A stretch of DNA of 64,000 bases from Catonella massiliensis (GCF_016651435.1 NZ_JAEPRJ010000001.1:2046001-2110000), one strand, 5' to 3'. Positions 1-9,380 are shown, counted from the first letter of the stretch. Made by a program: numbers and translations. The notes: a model not told the origin generated them from the letters alone.

Positions 1-294
1 ATAAAGTGAGTCCACGCCGCCAAGGCTCTTGGTAAGGATAGGTACACCGATTACAGGGATAGGAGTTATAGCCGCTGCCATACCTGGAAGATGTGCAGCT
101 CCGCCTGCTCCTGCTATAAGAACATCATATTTGCTTTCAGCGCTCTTTGCATACTCAAAGAAAATGTCAGGCATTCTGTGCGCAGATATGACTGTCACAT
201 CATACTCAATTCCGAACTTCTCCAAGGTCTCCATAGCCGCCTTCATTACAGAAAGGTCACTGTCGCTTCCCATTACAATACCTACTTTACTCAT
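1..294 (-). CDS. purE: N5-carboxyaminoimidazole ribonucleotide mutase, 3' end cut by window edge
   Basis: PurE rearranges N5-CAIR to CAIR in de novo purine synthesis, in the cytoplasm. The 98 visible codons begin [17 protein letters not shown], the family N-terminus with its GSxSD substrate loop. They continue through SAHRMP, which holds the catalytic His region, and [10 protein letters not shown]. The C-terminal 60-70 residues lie beyond base 1. The ATG at 294 has AAAGGAGG a few bases upstream, so the start is secure. No purine riboswitch is visible in the 100 bp upstream. Other purine genes lie 24 kb away, so the pathway is not clustered here. Identification is firm. Confidence 0.95.
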   Translation of the reverse strand, partial: MSKVGIVMGSDSDLSVMKAAMETLEKFGIEYDVTVISAHRMPDIFFEYAKSAESKYDVLIAGAGGAAHLPGMAAAITPIPVIGVPILTKSLGGVDSLY

Positions 295-393
295 AATTCC
301 TCCTTTAATGTGTTAATCCCAATCATTCTAAGCAATATTATCTCATCTACTGCACTAAAAATGATTTGAGGTTAATAATTACTGTTTCATCAA

Positions 394-966
394 CTAACAT
401 TTTTCTACAACGCTGTCACTTCTAGAGCCACCATCTTTTTTAAGTCTTATAATTCCTATTATACAACTGATGATTGTGAGGATATCAAAGATAAATCCTA
501 CATAATTCTTTATGGAAAAATCATATACTCCCCATCCACAGGTCGTAATGAAAATAAGAATTTTGATTCCAATTGCACCACCCATACCTAAAAAATAGGT
601 AAAGATGAAGAGGTTTACCGCCGGCAGCCAGCCCGCTATACCACCATTGTTAAAGATAAGCGTCATCACTATACCGAGTCCTACTATGGCGGCCTTAGTA
701 TATTTATTAAGCTTTCCTCTAAGGTAAATCTCATTTTTAATAATCTGAACCGTGTTGATTATAATACCTGAAAATGCGTTAAGTAAAACTCCCATTGCTA
801 TAATGAATAGAAGCTGTACATCCTGAGTTCTAAGCATTTTCTTTTCTTTTTTGATGTAGCCTGTTATCACCATCAGAGTATATCCAATCAGGCTAAGCAC
901 CTGTGCTATAATCCACTTTGTTCCCCCCATGGCCTGTATCCAGTCTTCTATCTTTTGTAAGTCCAT
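394..966 (-). CDS. YgjV-like inner membrane protein
   Basis: The product has 190 residues and five or six hydrophobic segments, at roughly 18-38, 48-75, 92-112, 115-145 and 150-175. It has a short charged loop (KKEKK) after the first segment and a basic tail. The pattern of Gln and Gly in the first helix and the NGG/GW residues midway resembles the small YgjV membrane family, whose function is unknown. The start ATG follows GAGGAGGG. It stands alone and is divergent from the MATE genes. Membrane location is clear from sequence; the family name is a tentative recognition. Confidence 0.55.
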   Translation of the reverse strand: MDLQKIEDWIQAMGGTKWIIAQVLSLIGYTLMVITGYIKKEKKMLRTQDVQLLFIIAMGVLLNAFSGIIINTVQIIKNEIYLRGKLNKYTKAAIVGLGIVMTLIFNNGGIAGWLPAVNLFIFTYFLGMGGAIGIKILIFITTCGWGVYDFSIKNYVGFIFDILTIISCIIGIIRLKKDGGSRSDSVVEKC

Positions 967-1005
967 TCTCCCTCCTCATTTTTAAGTATACCTTATATAT
1001 AACTA

Positions 1006-1021
1006 CTTACTATTTAGTAAG
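1006..1021. promoter_or_regulatory. Short inverted repeat in the divergent YgjV/MATE promoter region
   Basis: CTTACT and AGTAAG are separated by ATTT. The element lies just downstream of the predicted minus-strand promoter, and a further CTTACT half-site occurs at 1084-1089 beside the plus-strand -35. This could be an operator for a drug-responsive repressor, but no regulator gene lies adjacent. A 6-bp arm can also occur by chance in AT-rich DNA. Confidence 0.25.
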
Positions 1022-1039
1022 AGTTTATAATCTATCTTC

Positions 1040-1069
1040 ATTATATCAATACTACCCCTTATAAATCAA
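1040..1069 (-). promoter_or_regulatory. Predicted promoter for the YgjV-like gene
   Basis: On the minus strand a TTGATT -35 (1064-1069) and a TATAAT -10 (1040-1045) are separated by 18 bp. Transcription would start near 1033, giving a leader of about 65 nt ahead of the ATG at 966. Confidence 0.4.
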
Positions 1070-1090
1070 CTAAATAAACTAACTTACTCA

Positions 1091-1119
1091 TTGAAAAAAA
1101 TACTTATTTGTATTATTAT
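1091..1119 (+). promoter_or_regulatory. Predicted promoter for the MATE gene pair
   Basis: TTGAAA (1091-1096) is 17 bp from TATTAT (1114-1119) and about 40 bp upstream of the first MATE ATG. The region is very AT-rich, so the match is only suggestive. Confidence 0.4.
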
Positions 1120-1161
1120 TACTAATACTGATAAAATTAATTTCTCAACCAGGAGGCAGCT

Positions 1162-2520
1162 ATGATTAAAGACTTAACTAAAGGAAGCCCTATTAAAGCT
1201 ATACTTAGTTTTGCTGTGCCTATGCTTTTTGGAAATCTCTTTCAGCAGATGTACAATATGGCTGACTCCATTATAGTAGGTAAATACGTAGGCGTAAAGG
1301 CGCTTGCTGCCGTTGGTGGTACCGGTGCCATCAACTTTCTTGTGCTTGGCTTCATTATAGGTGTCAGCAGCGGCTTTATGATACCTGTGTCTCAGGCCTT
1401 TGGTGCAAAAGACTTTGACAGGCTTAGGAGGCTTGTTACCAATGCCGCCTGGCTCTCCCTTGTAGTAGGCTCCATTATGACAGTTCTTACTGTGACTCTA
1501 ACAAAGTCAATGCTTAGGTTAATGAATACACCAGATGATATCTTTCAGGGGTCTTATGAGTACATAGGAACTATTTTTGCAGGTATCCTTGGGATTATGT
1601 TTTATAACCTGCTTTCCGGTATAATGAGGGCCCTAGGCGATTCCAAGACTCCTTTGTATTTTTTGATATTCTCATCCTTTGTAAATATTGCCCTGGACCT
1701 ACTGTTTGTCCTTGTATTTAAAATGGGAGTATTCGGGGCGGCATTTGCAACAGATATATCTCAGTTTGTATCTTGTATACTATGCTTTTTATTTATAAAG
1801 AAAAAGTATACTATATTAAAAATGAATAAAGGTGACTGGACGTTTAATACAAAGCTGTCGAATAAACTGCTGTTAATGGGGCTTCCTATGGGGCTTCAGT
1901 ACTCCATCACTGCAATCGGCTCAACTGTAATACAGACAGCCGTAAATGGCCTTGGCTCAGTATATGTAGCCGCGATTACAGCCGGAAACAAGGTTTCTCT
2001 TCTCTTTACTCAGCCTTATGATACAATAGGAACTGCTATGGCTACCTTCTGCGGGCAGAATCTTGGCGCAAGAAAGCTTGACCGCATACATAAGGGTATG
2101 AAACAGGGAATAATTGCAATGGGCGTATACACTGTATTTGCATTCTTTGCCATCATATTGGCAGGCAAGTATGTAGCCCTTCTCTTTGTAAATGCTGACC
2201 AGGTTGAACTCCTTAGCTACGTGGATAAGTTCCTCTTTGCAAATGCTTCGTTTTACTTCCCTCTTGGGCTTTTGATGGTACTAAGATATGCCATACAGGG
2301 ACTTGGGCACAGCCTCTTTGCTATGCTTGCGGGCATAATGGAAATGATAGCAAGATGTGCAGTAGCTTTCATAGGTATAGTTTGGTTTGGAGTAGATGCA
2401 ATATATTATTCCAACGCTACTGCCTGGATAGCAGCGAACATCTTCCTCATACCTGCATTTATAATGGTTATGAAGAAAATAGAAAATAATTTTAAGACGA
2501 ATGGAACTGTCAATGGATAA
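1162..2520 (+). CDS. MATE family multidrug efflux transporter (first of a tandem pair)
   Basis: This is a 452-residue polytopic membrane protein with the twelve hydrophobic segments and two-fold repeat of MATE antiporters. The N-terminus carries GSPIKAILSFAVPMLFGNLFQQMYN, the typical first helix of the NorM/DinF-like branch, shown here in two overlapping stretches: IKAILSFAVPMLFG and GNLFQQMYN. The conserved IMRALGDSKTPL stretch occurs near residue 160. MATE proteins expel cationic drugs or metabolites using a Na+ or H+ gradient. The ATG follows AGGAGGC. It overlaps the next gene, a second MATE, so the two are translationally coupled. The substrate cannot be inferred. Confidence 0.93.
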   Translation: MIKDLTKGSPIKAILSFAVPMLFGNLFQQMYNMADSIIVGKYVGVKALAAVGGTGAINFLVLGFIIGVSSGFMIPVSQAFGAKDFDRLRRLVTNAAWLSLVVGSIMTVLTVTLTKSMLRLMNTPDDIFQGSYEYIGTIFAGILGIMFYNLLSGIMRALGDSKTPLYFLIFSSFVNIALDLLFVLVFKMGVFGAAFATDISQFVSCILCFLFIKKKYTILKMNKGDWTFNTKLSNKLLLMGLPMGLQYSITAIGSTVIQTAVNGLGSVYVAAITAGNKVSLLFTQPYDTIGTAMATFCGQNLGARKLDRIHKGMKQGIIAMGVYTVFAFFAIILAGKYVALLFVNADQVELLSYVDKFLFANASFYFPLGLLMVLRYAIQGLGHSLFAMLAGIMEMIARCAVAFIGIVWFGVDAIYYSNATAWIAANIFLIPAFIMVMKKIENNFKTNGTVNG

Positions 2521-3877
2521 ACAGACGCAGAGCACAAACTCGATACTTACAGGCTCAATAAGCAGGAATATACTGATGTTTTTCTTTCCCATCCTGCTTG
2601 GGTCGTTTTTACAGCAGCTCTACAGCACGACTGACGCTGTCATTGTGGGAAAATATGTAAATAAAGAAGCGCTTGCCGCAATAGGAGCAACTACTTATAT
2701 AATAAACATATTGATTGGTTTTTTTGTAGGGCTTTCAGCAGGAGCAGCAGTAATCATATCTCAGTTCTACGGTGCAAATAAGGGAAAGAATCTTAGCGAC
2801 TCTGTCCACACTTCTATTGCTCTTTCCCTTGTAAGCGGTGTGGTTATAATGATAGTTGGAATAATATTTTCTCCTATGATACTGCATATTATGAATACAC
2901 CATCTGATATAATAGATCTCTCAACAACTTATTTGAGGGTGTATTTTCTGGGCTCTATCCCTGTGCTTGTATACAATATGGGTTCAAGCATCCTAAGGGC
3001 TGTAGGCGACTCTAAAAGCCCGCTCTACGTACTCATAGTCTGTACAGTAGTAAATGTAGTGCTTGACATCCTCTTTGTGGCTGTATTTAAGATGGGCATC
3101 TTCGGTGCAGCCCTTGCAACCCTCCTAGCTCAGGTAGTAAGTGCCTTGGTTGTAATTATTATGCTTATGAGGGCTGAGTTTAGCTACAAGTTAGATATAA
3201 AGAAAATCGGCTTTCATAAAGATGAGCTTATCGCAATGCTTAAGATAGGCCTTCCTACAGGCTTTCAGTCAGTAATGTACTCCCTGTCAAATATGATAGT
3301 TCAGTCCTCAGTAAACAGCTTTGGTACTGATACAGTTGCGGCCTGGACAGTATTTACCACAAACGATAATTTTTACTGGATGGTAATAGGTGCCTTCGGT
3401 GTGTCGGTTACTACCTTTGTAGGACAGAACTTTGGAGCAGGGAACTTTGACCGTATCAAAAAGAGTGTGAGGATTACTTATATCTTTACCTCTGCTTCTG
3501 CTGTGTTTCTTAGTTTAGTCTTTTATATCGGCTGTGAGCATATATTGCACTTTTTTACCAACGAGCAGTCCGTTATAGATATTGGCGTGTATATGTTTAG
3601 GCATTACTGCCAGTTTTATATTTTCTTTGTAGGGATAGAGGTACTTGCAGGCGCTATAAGGGCTACAGGAGATTCTCTTATACCTACCTTAATCACAGCC
3701 GCAGGCATATGTGGGCTTAGGATTCTTTGGATATTCTTTGTTGTTCCTACTAACCACCATATAGGAACTGTGCTTACTGTATATCCTGTGACCTGGTTTC
3801 TTACTTCTTTTGTATTTACGATATATTATCTGCAAGGCGGATGGCTTAGAAGACGAAGACGGATTATGGGTATATAA
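2513..3877 (+). CDS. MATE family multidrug efflux transporter (second of a tandem pair)
   Basis: This second MATE protein has about 454 residues and is paralogous to its upstream neighbour, with SILRAVGDSKSPLY as the family motif near residue 165. I chose the ATG at 2513, which overlaps the upstream stop codon (ATGGATAA); an in-frame ATG at 2501 is also possible. Neither has a strong ribosome binding site, which fits translational coupling. The C-terminus ends in a basic LRRRRRIMG tail on the cytoplasmic side. The tandem, overlapping arrangement suggests co-expression and perhaps a functional pair, although MATE proteins are known to work as single chains. Confidence 0.92.
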   Translation: MDKQTQSTNSILTGSISRNILMFFFPILLGSFLQQLYSTTDAVIVGKYVNKEALAAIGATTYIINILIGFFVGLSAGAAVIISQFYGANKGKNLSDSVHTSIALSLVSGVVIMIVGIIFSPMILHIMNTPSDIIDLSTTYLRVYFLGSIPVLVYNMGSSILRAVGDSKSPLYVLIVCTVVNVVLDILFVAVFKMGIFGAALATLLAQVVSALVVIIMLMRAEFSYKLDIKKIGFHKDELIAMLKIGLPTGFQSVMYSLSNMIVQSSVNSFGTDTVAAWTVFTTNDNFYWMVIGAFGVSVTTFVGQNFGAGNFDRIKKSVRITYIFTSASAVFLSLVFYIGCEHILHFFTNEQSVIDIGVYMFRHYCQFYIFFVGIEVLAGAIRATGDSLIPTLITAAGICGLRILWIFFVVPTNHHIGTVLTVYPVTWFLTSFVFTIYYLQGGWLRRRRRIMGI

Positions 3878-3911
3878 GCCTATCTGCACTTGATAACTTA
3901 GCATAAATAGC

Positions 3912-3966
3912 ATATAATAATCCCGTGTTATCCATATTTTACAGTGATAATATGGGATTATTATAT
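3912..3966. terminator. 21-bp hairpin between the MATE pair and asnA
   Basis: Arms at 3912-3932 and 3946-3966 pair along all 21 positions, with two G-U wobbles, around a 13-nt loop. There is no clean T-run after either arm. It ends only about 5 nt before the asnA ribosome binding site (AATGGAGG). It may terminate the MATE transcript, or act as a leader hairpin that limits or protects asnA mRNA. Confidence 0.55.
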
Positions 3967-3984
3967 ATCTAATGGAGGCCAACT

Positions 3985-4998
3985 ATGAAAAACGAAATAT
4001 TTCCTGAGGGTTACTCTCCTGCGCTAAGCATCAGAGAAACCGAGGTTGCCATAAAGTCTGTAAAGGACTATTTTGAGCGTGAACTGGCTAAACAGCTAAA
4101 CCTCACCAGAGTATCTGCACCACTTTTTGTAAGGCCTGAAACCGGTCTTAACGACAACTTAAACGGTGTGGAAAGGCCTGTAGCCTTTGACCTAAAGGAA
4201 CAGCCTGATGCAGAGCCTCTTGAGATAGTGCACTCCCTTGCTAAATGGAAGAGATACGCTCTTAAAAGGTACGGCTTTCATTCGGGTGAAGGTCTGTATA
4301 CAGATATGAACGCAATAAGAAGGGATGAGGATACAGACAACATTCATTCTATCTTTGTAGACCAGTGGGATTGGGAGAAAATCATCAACAAAGAAGAGAG
4401 GAACGAACACACTCTTAAAAAGACTGTTATGTCTGTGTACGAGGCGCTTAAAAGCACAGAGATGCACATGGCAAGAAAATATAACTACATTAAGCCAGAG
4501 CTTCCTGAGCAGATTTGCTTTGTAAGTTCCCAGCAGCTAGAGGATGAATATCCTACCCTTACTCCAAAGGAAAGGGAGTACAAGGCCGCAAAGGCTCACG
4601 GTGCTGTATTTATAAGCCAGATAGGAGGCGCCCTAAACTCCGGAGAAAGGCACGATGGCAGGGCTCCCGACTATGATGACTGGCAGCTAAATGGAGACAT
4701 CATTGTATATTACCCTCTGCTTGATATAGCCCTTGAGCTTTCTTCAATGGGTGTCAGGGTAGACGAACTCCGCCTTAAGGAACAGCTTCAAATCGCAGGC
4801 TGTATGGACAGGGCAGAGCTTCCTTTTCAAAAAGCTATACTTAATAAAGAGCTTCCTTATACAGTAGGCGGAGGTATAGGTCAGTCACGAATCTGTATGT
4901 TCTACCTAAAAAAAGCCCATATTGGGGAAGTTCAATCCTCAGTATGGACTCCTGACACTGTGGAAAATGCAGATTTGTGTGGTATTACCCTACTCTAA
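3985..4998 (+). CDS. asnA: Aspartate-ammonia ligase (asparagine synthetase A)
   Basis: AsnA makes asparagine from aspartate, ammonia and ATP through an aspartyl-AMP intermediate, in the cytoplasm. At 337 residues it matches the usual length. The fold is that of class II aminoacyl-tRNA synthetases. Visible family motifs are RVSAPLFV near residue 42, [26 protein letters not shown] with [10 protein letters not shown], and GGGIGQSR near 300 (motif 3). The ATG lies downstream of AATGGAGG. The gene is single and convergent with ung, and the two 3' ends overlap by 4 bp. No T-box or other leader switch is visible apart from the upstream hairpin. Confidence 0.95.
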   Translation: MKNEIFPEGYSPALSIRETEVAIKSVKDYFERELAKQLNLTRVSAPLFVRPETGLNDNLNGVERPVAFDLKEQPDAEPLEIVHSLAKWKRYALKRYGFHSGEGLYTDMNAIRRDEDTDNIHSIFVDQWDWEKIINKEERNEHTLKKTVMSVYEALKSTEMHMARKYNYIKPELPEQICFVSSQQLEDEYPTLTPKEREYKAAKAHGAVFISQIGGALNSGERHDGRAPDYDDWQLNGDIIVYYPLLDIALELSSMGVRVDELRLKEQLQIAGCMDRAELPFQKAILNKELPYTVGGGIGQSRICMFYLKKAHIGEVQSSVWTPDTVENADLCGITLL

Positions 4999-5666
4999 TC
5001 CTCTAACTGCCAGTCTATAGGTTCTGCACCGTGTGCAGTAAGAAATTCATTGGCTCTTTTAAAATGACCATTGCCCATAAAGCCTCTATGGGCTGACAAT
5101 GGGCTTGGGTGAGCTGATTCCAGTATGAGATGCTTAGGATTACTTAGCATCTCTTTTTTGTCTCTTGCAGCCTTTCCCCAAAGGAGATAGACTATAGGTC
5201 TGTCTTCTTTGTTAACCGCTCTTATAAGTGCATCGGTAAAGTACTCCCATCCCCTTCCTTTATGTGAAAATGCCTCGTGAGCCCTCACCGTTAATAAAGT
5301 ATTAAGGAGCAGTACTCCCTGCCTCGCCCACTTTCTAAGAGAGCCTGTTTCAGGTATGTTAAGACCAAGCTCAGCCTGTAACTCCTTGTATATATTTTGG
5401 AGGGATGGAGGGATTTTCTCTCCCTTTGGTACTGAAAAAGACAGCCCCTCAGCCTGTCCCGGCTCGTGGTAAGGATCCTGCCCCAGTATTACCACCTTTA
5501 CCTGACTTAAAGGAGTTAGATGAAGAGCATTAAAAATATCATCAGACTTTGGGTAAATAATGTGGTGGCTATATTCATCCTTCAAAAAAGCATAGAGATT
5601 TCTATAATATTCTTTTTTTGTTTCTGCCTCCACAACAGGCAGCCAGTCATTTGTCACACTTCCCAT
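4995..5666 (-). CDS. ung: Uracil-DNA glycosylase, family 1
   Basis: Ung removes uracil from DNA and starts base-excision repair. The 223-residue length is standard. The catalytic motif GQDPYH (general-base Asp) sits near residue 63, the LLLNTLLTV strand follows, and the HPSPLS leucine-loop motif is near 188. The ATG follows GGAGGG. A terminator lies just upstream, so it is probably transcribed apart from the acidic membrane protein gene. Identification is firm. Confidence 0.96.
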   Translation of the reverse strand: MGSVTNDWLPVVEAETKKEYYRNLYAFLKDEYSHHIIYPKSDDIFNALHLTPLSQVKVVILGQDPYHEPGQAEGLSFSVPKGEKIPPSLQNIYKELQAELGLNIPETGSLRKWARQGVLLLNTLLTVRAHEAFSHKGRGWEYFTDALIRAVNKEDRPIVYLLWGKAARDKKEMLSNPKHLILESAHPSPLSAHRGFMGNGHFKRANEFLTAHGAEPIDWQLED

Positions 5667-5676
5667 AATCCCTCCA

Positions 5677-5708
5677 TAAAAAAGGTGAAAGACCTAAGTC
5701 CTCCACCT
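5677..5708 (-). terminator. Rho-independent terminator of the acidic membrane protein gene
   Basis: Read on the minus strand, an 11-bp stem (AGGTGGAGGAC pairing with GTCTTTCACCT, including G-U pairs) with a TTAG loop is followed by a run of T. It lies 11 bp after the stop codon of the upstream gene. Confidence 0.75.
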
Positions 5709-5718
5709 GTGATTTTGC

Positions 5719-7500
5719 CTATGGCACCAGTTCATCTTTGTCCTTCTCAGCTTCAATAGCCTTGGTATCAAGCTTTGAGACAATAGCATATATTCTCTCA
5801 CTGTAGTCCTGTCTGTCAGTCATATCCATAAGTTCAAGCGCTTCTCTCTCGTCTACTCCGTATACGCTTTGAAGCTCTGCCATTATCTGTTTTCTCACAT
5901 AATCAAGGTCTGTATGTATACCTAACTGTCTTGCAAGAGCTATATACTTATCATATCTTGAAAGTCCCTTAATCAAAGAGTCAAGTGCAGATGAGTAATC
6001 ACCCATAGCAAAGAAGTTGTTATATGAGTTTAGCTGTTTGTTAACGAACATAACAGTATAAATCTTGTCATGTATAAGCATATCCTTCTCTTTGATATCA
6101 AGTCCCCTGATACCCTCATAAGCCTCTGTGTACTTGTGGTTGCCAAACTTATGGGTGGCATCGGCTATGCTTATATCGTAAGAGAAGATATTGGTTCCAA
6201 TTATTACAACTGCGGCTGCCACTACAAAGAATAGAAGAATAATGGTGGCACCTGCCTTATTTATCTTGCCTTCAGGCTGTTCAAGAGCCTCTGCCCTAAG
6301 CCTTTTAAGCTCTGCTTCCTTCTTGGCAGCCTTCTTTGCTGCATCCTTGGCAGCCTTCTTTGCCTTGTTGTCAGCAGCCTTTTTCTTGGCTTCTTCTGCT
6401 TTTTTCTTCTTGTCTGCCTCTGCAGCCGCCTTTTTATCTTCTTTCTTCTTGGCAGCCTCGGCTTCTTTTTCCTTCTTTGCGGCCTCTTCCTGTTCAGGAG
6501 TAGGGATTGCTGCAATCTCTTCTTCAGTAAGTGGAACATTGGCAAAGAGCTTTTGAAAAATAACTGAGAATAATCCCTTTTTATCTCCGCCCTTCTTTCC
6601 TGTCTTACCTTTCTTAGAGGACTTATTGGAGGCTATTTCTTTATCAGATAAAACCTCCGGTGCACCTATGTCATCAAGCGCATTTATATCCGGTGCAGAC
6701 GCTTTATCTGACTCACTGTAAGCATCATCAGGCTTCGTATCACCTGATGCACCATCAGGTACAATACCTTCAGCACCGCTATCATAAGGCTCAGCTTCAG
6801 CCCCAATCCCGGTGCCTGTTTCGTCTCCAATTTCAGTACCTATCTCGGTTCCAATCTCCTCACCGATTTCAGTTCCTATCTCTTCACCTACATCACTGCC
6901 TGTCTCGGTACCGATTTCTTCTCCTAACTCTACACCAAGTTCAGAGCCAATCTCATCGCCTATTTCTTCAGCAGTTTCTACATCTTCTTCACTTGAAGCC
7001 TGATTTTCATCAGCCACATCATCTAAGCCTCTTAAAGCAGGTTCTTCATCAAAGTCGGATGGGGCTTTAGCTACAGGAGCCTCTCCTACATCTGTATATG
7101 TACCTTCTTCAGGCATTTCACCTAAGGTGCTGTCTTCTTTAACTGCCTGAGTATCCTCTACCTCGCCTGTAGCAGTTTCAACATTATCTAAATTATCAGC
7201 CTTTTCACTATCAGTCAGATTAACTTCTGCCGCCTTTTGACCTGATTTACCCGAATCAGCATTGGTAAGACTAATGAGTTCATCCAGGTCCACATCATCA
7301 AGAAATGAATCATCCAGGTCATCAAGATTAAATTCTTCATCCAAAGAATCGATAGTTACATCAGCGGATGACATCTTACTCTTTTTGGCTCTTGCAGTCG
7401 CTTTTTTCCTCCTGTTAGTTTCATATGGAGGTTCCTGCCCAATAGTCTCAAGCAGTTCATCTAGGTAAGATTCATTATCCTTATCCAATCTCTCCTCCAT
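5719..7500 (-). CDS. Acidic, repeat-rich single-pass membrane protein of unknown function
   Basis: The 593-residue protein falls into four parts. Residues 1-175 are acidic and low in complexity. Residues about 178-240 are a run of short EIGTEIG/EEIG-type repeats. Residues about 320-410 are an Ala/Lys-rich, probably helical stretch. One transmembrane segment (GATIILLFFVVAAAVVIIG) near 420-440 precedes a 150-residue soluble tail that looks helical. This suggests a large cytoplasmic N-terminal part and an external tail. The ATG at 7500 is itself part of ATGGAGGAGAGATTG, so the TTG at residue 5 (7488) may be the true start. It lies 41 bp behind the CheV-type gene and is probably co-transcribed with it. 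I recognise no family. Confidence 0.8.
   Translation of the reverse strand: MEERLDKDNESYLDELLETIGQEPPYETNRRKKATARAKKSKMSSADVTIDSLDEEFNLDDLDDSFLDDVDLDELISLTNADSGKSGQKAAEVNLTDSEKADNLDNVETATGEVEDTQAVKEDSTLGEMPEEGTYTDVGEAPVAKAPSDFDEEPALRGLDDVADENQASSEEDVETAEEIGDEIGSELGVELGEEIGTETGSDVGEEIGTEIGEEIGTEIGTEIGDETGTGIGAEAEPYDSGAEGIVPDGASGDTKPDDAYSESDKASAPDINALDDIGAPEVLSDKEIASNKSSKKGKTGKKGGDKKGLFSVIFQKLFANVPLTEEEIAAIPTPEQEEAAKKEKEAEAAKKKEDKKAAAEADKKKKAEEAKKKAADNKAKKAAKDAAKKAAKKEAELKRLRAEALEQPEGKINKAGATIILLFFVVAAAVVIIGTNIFSYDISIADATHKFGNHKYTEAYEGIRGLDIKEKDMLIHDKIYTVMFVNKQLNSYNNFFAMGDYSSALDSLIKGLSRYDKYIALARQLGIHTDLDYVRKQIMAELQSVYGVDEREALELMDMTDRQDYSERIYAIVSKLDTKAIEAEKDKDELVP
6799..6970 (-). repeat. Tandem EIG-type coding repeats
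   Basis: Within the acidic membrane protein, units of 4-8 codons coding for E-I-G-T/E-E-I-G recur about ten times, with silent variation between units. The open antisense frames here are a by-product of the repeat and are not genes. Confidence 0.8.
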
Positions 7501-7541
7501 CCTAAAGCATTGTTGGCTTTAATTTTAGTTATTTTTATAAT

Positions 7542-8444
7542 CTAGCTTAAAACTAATCTGTCAATTGCTTCAACAAGTTGTCCGATTTCAGGCTTTGTAA
7601 GCTGAGCATCGGCACCAAGGGACTCGCCCTTGCGTCTCATCTCATCATTAATAAGTGATGAGAATATGATGAGAGGAATCTTCTTAAGTTCATTGTCATC
7701 CTTAACAAGCTTAGTAAGCCTGTGACCATCCATCATTGGCATTTCAATATCAGTAATTATGCAATGGCACTGCTCTGTAGGGTCACCTTCGTTCTTATAG
7801 CGAAGCAATGTGTTCCAGGCTTCCTCACCATTAGCAGTTGCTGTGATATTTACATAGCCTGCCTTTGTCAGACAGTCTATTATCATCTTCTCAAGCATAG
7901 GTGAATCCTCTGCTATAAGAATAGGAGAATTATTTCTGGTTCTTACTCCCAATCTGTCAATATCCTGAGCCTTTATACCTGTTTCAGGGTTGATTGTAGA
8001 TACAATCTTCTCAAAATCCAGTACAACTATAAGTCTGCTGTCAAACTTAATGATACCGGTAGCTACGCTTCTCTCAGCATCATTGATTGTTTCATCAGGC
8101 TTTGTTATATCAGACCAGGTAAGTCTGTGTATTCCCTGAACGCCATGTACGTGGAAACCAATATTAAGGTTATTAAAATTGGTTACGATGTACATATCCT
8201 TTGTTTTATCAGGTGATGGTGGTATCATAAGGCTTTTTGCAAGATCCACTATTGTAACTATTGTATCTCTTGGCATAAATATGCCTTCGATTGTGTCGTG
8301 TGCATTTGGAATTGGTGTAGGCTCTGCATAAGGCATGATTTCCTTTACCTTAGCAACATTGATTCCATAGTGATTGGCACCAATGTTAAATTCGAGCACT
8401 TCCAACTCGTTTGTTCCACTCTGAAGTAAAATTCCAGTATCCAT
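7542..8444 (-). CDS. CheV-type chemotaxis coupling protein (CheW domain plus receiver)
   Basis: Residues about 12-160 form a CheW domain and residues about 175-298 a receiver. The phosphorylatable residue is Asp232 in CIITDIEMPMMDG, the acidic pocket is AEDS at 179-181, and the conserved Lys lies in LTKPE near 283. CheV proteins couple chemoreceptors to CheA and adjust the signal by phosphorylation. The ATG at 8444 has GGGAGG 7 nt upstream. An upstream ATG at 8504 would add 20 residues without a good ribosome binding site, so I reject it. No receptor, CheA or flagellar gene is in the window. It is followed at once by the acidic membrane protein, which may be a partner; that is inference. Confidence 0.88.
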   Translation of the reverse strand: MDTGILLQSGTNELEVLEFNIGANHYGINVAKVKEIMPYAEPTPIPNAHDTIEGIFMPRDTIVTIVDLAKSLMIPPSPDKTKDMYIVTNFNNLNIGFHVHGVQGIHRLTWSDITKPDETINDAERSVATGIIKFDSRLIVVLDFEKIVSTINPETGIKAQDIDRLGVRTRNNSPILIAEDSPMLEKMIIDCLTKAGYVNITATANGEEAWNTLLRYKNEGDPTEQCHCIITDIEMPMMDGHRLTKLVKDDNELKKIPLIIFSSLINDEMRRKGESLGADAQLTKPEIGQLVEAIDRLVLS

Positions 8445-8576
8445 AATAACCTCCCACAATTTTGTCCATAATGTATAATAAATATCCGGAATGTTAAAAC
8501 TCATGGTTACAGTCCTTATATTATACCATTCAAAGCCCGCTTAGGTAAAGGGTAATTTTGATATAAAATCTCATCC

Positions 8577-9365
8577 TTACTGGGCCACATTGAGGGTATA
8601 GGACTTGTTTCCGTTTGAAACTTTTAACTTTGCTTTGTTTCTGTCAGCAGCCTTTGGTACATTGAAAACAATGACACCTTTTGAAGATTTACCACCTGCT
8701 ATAGCCACTTCAATTGTCTGCATGTCATTTTCAAGAAGAGTAAGACTTGGCTTGATATAATTGCTTCCGTCAAAAGTCAGGTTATAAGTTACTCCATCAT
8801 TCTGTGAAAACTTCTTTTTCTTATCTGTCTTATTTCTTATTGAAAATTCTACAACATACAGCTTCATATTGTCAGCCGCAACAAGAGAAAAATATCCTTC
8901 ATTCTTTGGATATCTTGAATATTCTCCCGCACCGCCATATACTACTTCGAATCCGTCTGACTTATAGACATCGTTCAAAGTAGCTGCAGTATCGCTATTT
9001 TCATCGGTTTCATTGATCGCAGATGTACTACTGTTATCTCCGGAACTATTCTTATCATTATTTATATCGGCATTATTTTCAATTGATGAAGAGGTATTAG
9101 AATTATTCTTTTCATTATTATCCTCATCGCTGTCTTCATCAGCCTTACCAAAGTCTTCTTTTACAACATTGGGGTTCTCTTTAATCTCAAGCTCTTCCTG
9201 CAATGTAGGCTTATAGTTCCTTGTGTGCTTTAGCACCATTTTGGCTGCATATTCTGCCACCTCATTTAGTTCACTTTCTGAAAGCCCGGTATCTCCCGTA
9301 TCACAGGCAGACAGATTAATCGCCATTACAGCTGTAAGCACAAGCAACACAAACTTCTTCTTCAT
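8577..9365 (-). CDS. Lipoprotein of a two-component operon
   Basis: The 262-residue product has a lipoprotein signal peptide with lipobox LSAC (Cys21). A low-complexity Asn/Ser/Asp/Glu linker covers about 70-130, and a C-terminal beta-rich domain covers about 135-262. That domain resembles the immunoglobulin-like fold of DUF4352-type lipoproteins (NLTFDGSNYIKP, then a threonine/glutamate-rich strand). It should sit on the outer face of the membrane. It is last in the operon, 15 bp behind the histidine kinase, so it may be an accessory sensor or a product needed for the same stress. The family assignment is tentative. Confidence 0.8.
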   Translation of the reverse strand: MKKKFVLLVLTAVMAINLSACDTGDTGLSESELNEVAEYAAKMVLKHTRNYKPTLQEELEIKENPNVVKEDFGKADEDSDEDNNEKNNSNTSSSIENNADINNDKNSSGDNSSTSAINETDENSDTAATLNDVYKSDGFEVVYGGAGEYSRYPKNEGYFSLVAADNMKLYVVEFSIRNKTDKKKKFSQNDGVTYNLTFDGSNYIKPSLTLLENDMQTIEVAIAGGKSSKGVIVFNVPKAADRNKAKLKVSNGNKSYTLNVAQ

Positions 9366-9380
9366 TATTTACATTCTCCT

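Noticed and set aside
6191..7468. Plus-strand and alternate-frame open frames opposite the acidic protein
   Set aside because: They are shadows of a low-complexity gene with repeats and Ala/Lys runs; none has a ribosome binding site or a recognisable product.
8445..8504. Longer N-terminus for the CheV-type protein
   Set aside because: The extra 20 residues lack a ribosome binding site, whereas the ATG at 8444 has GGGAGG at ideal spacing.
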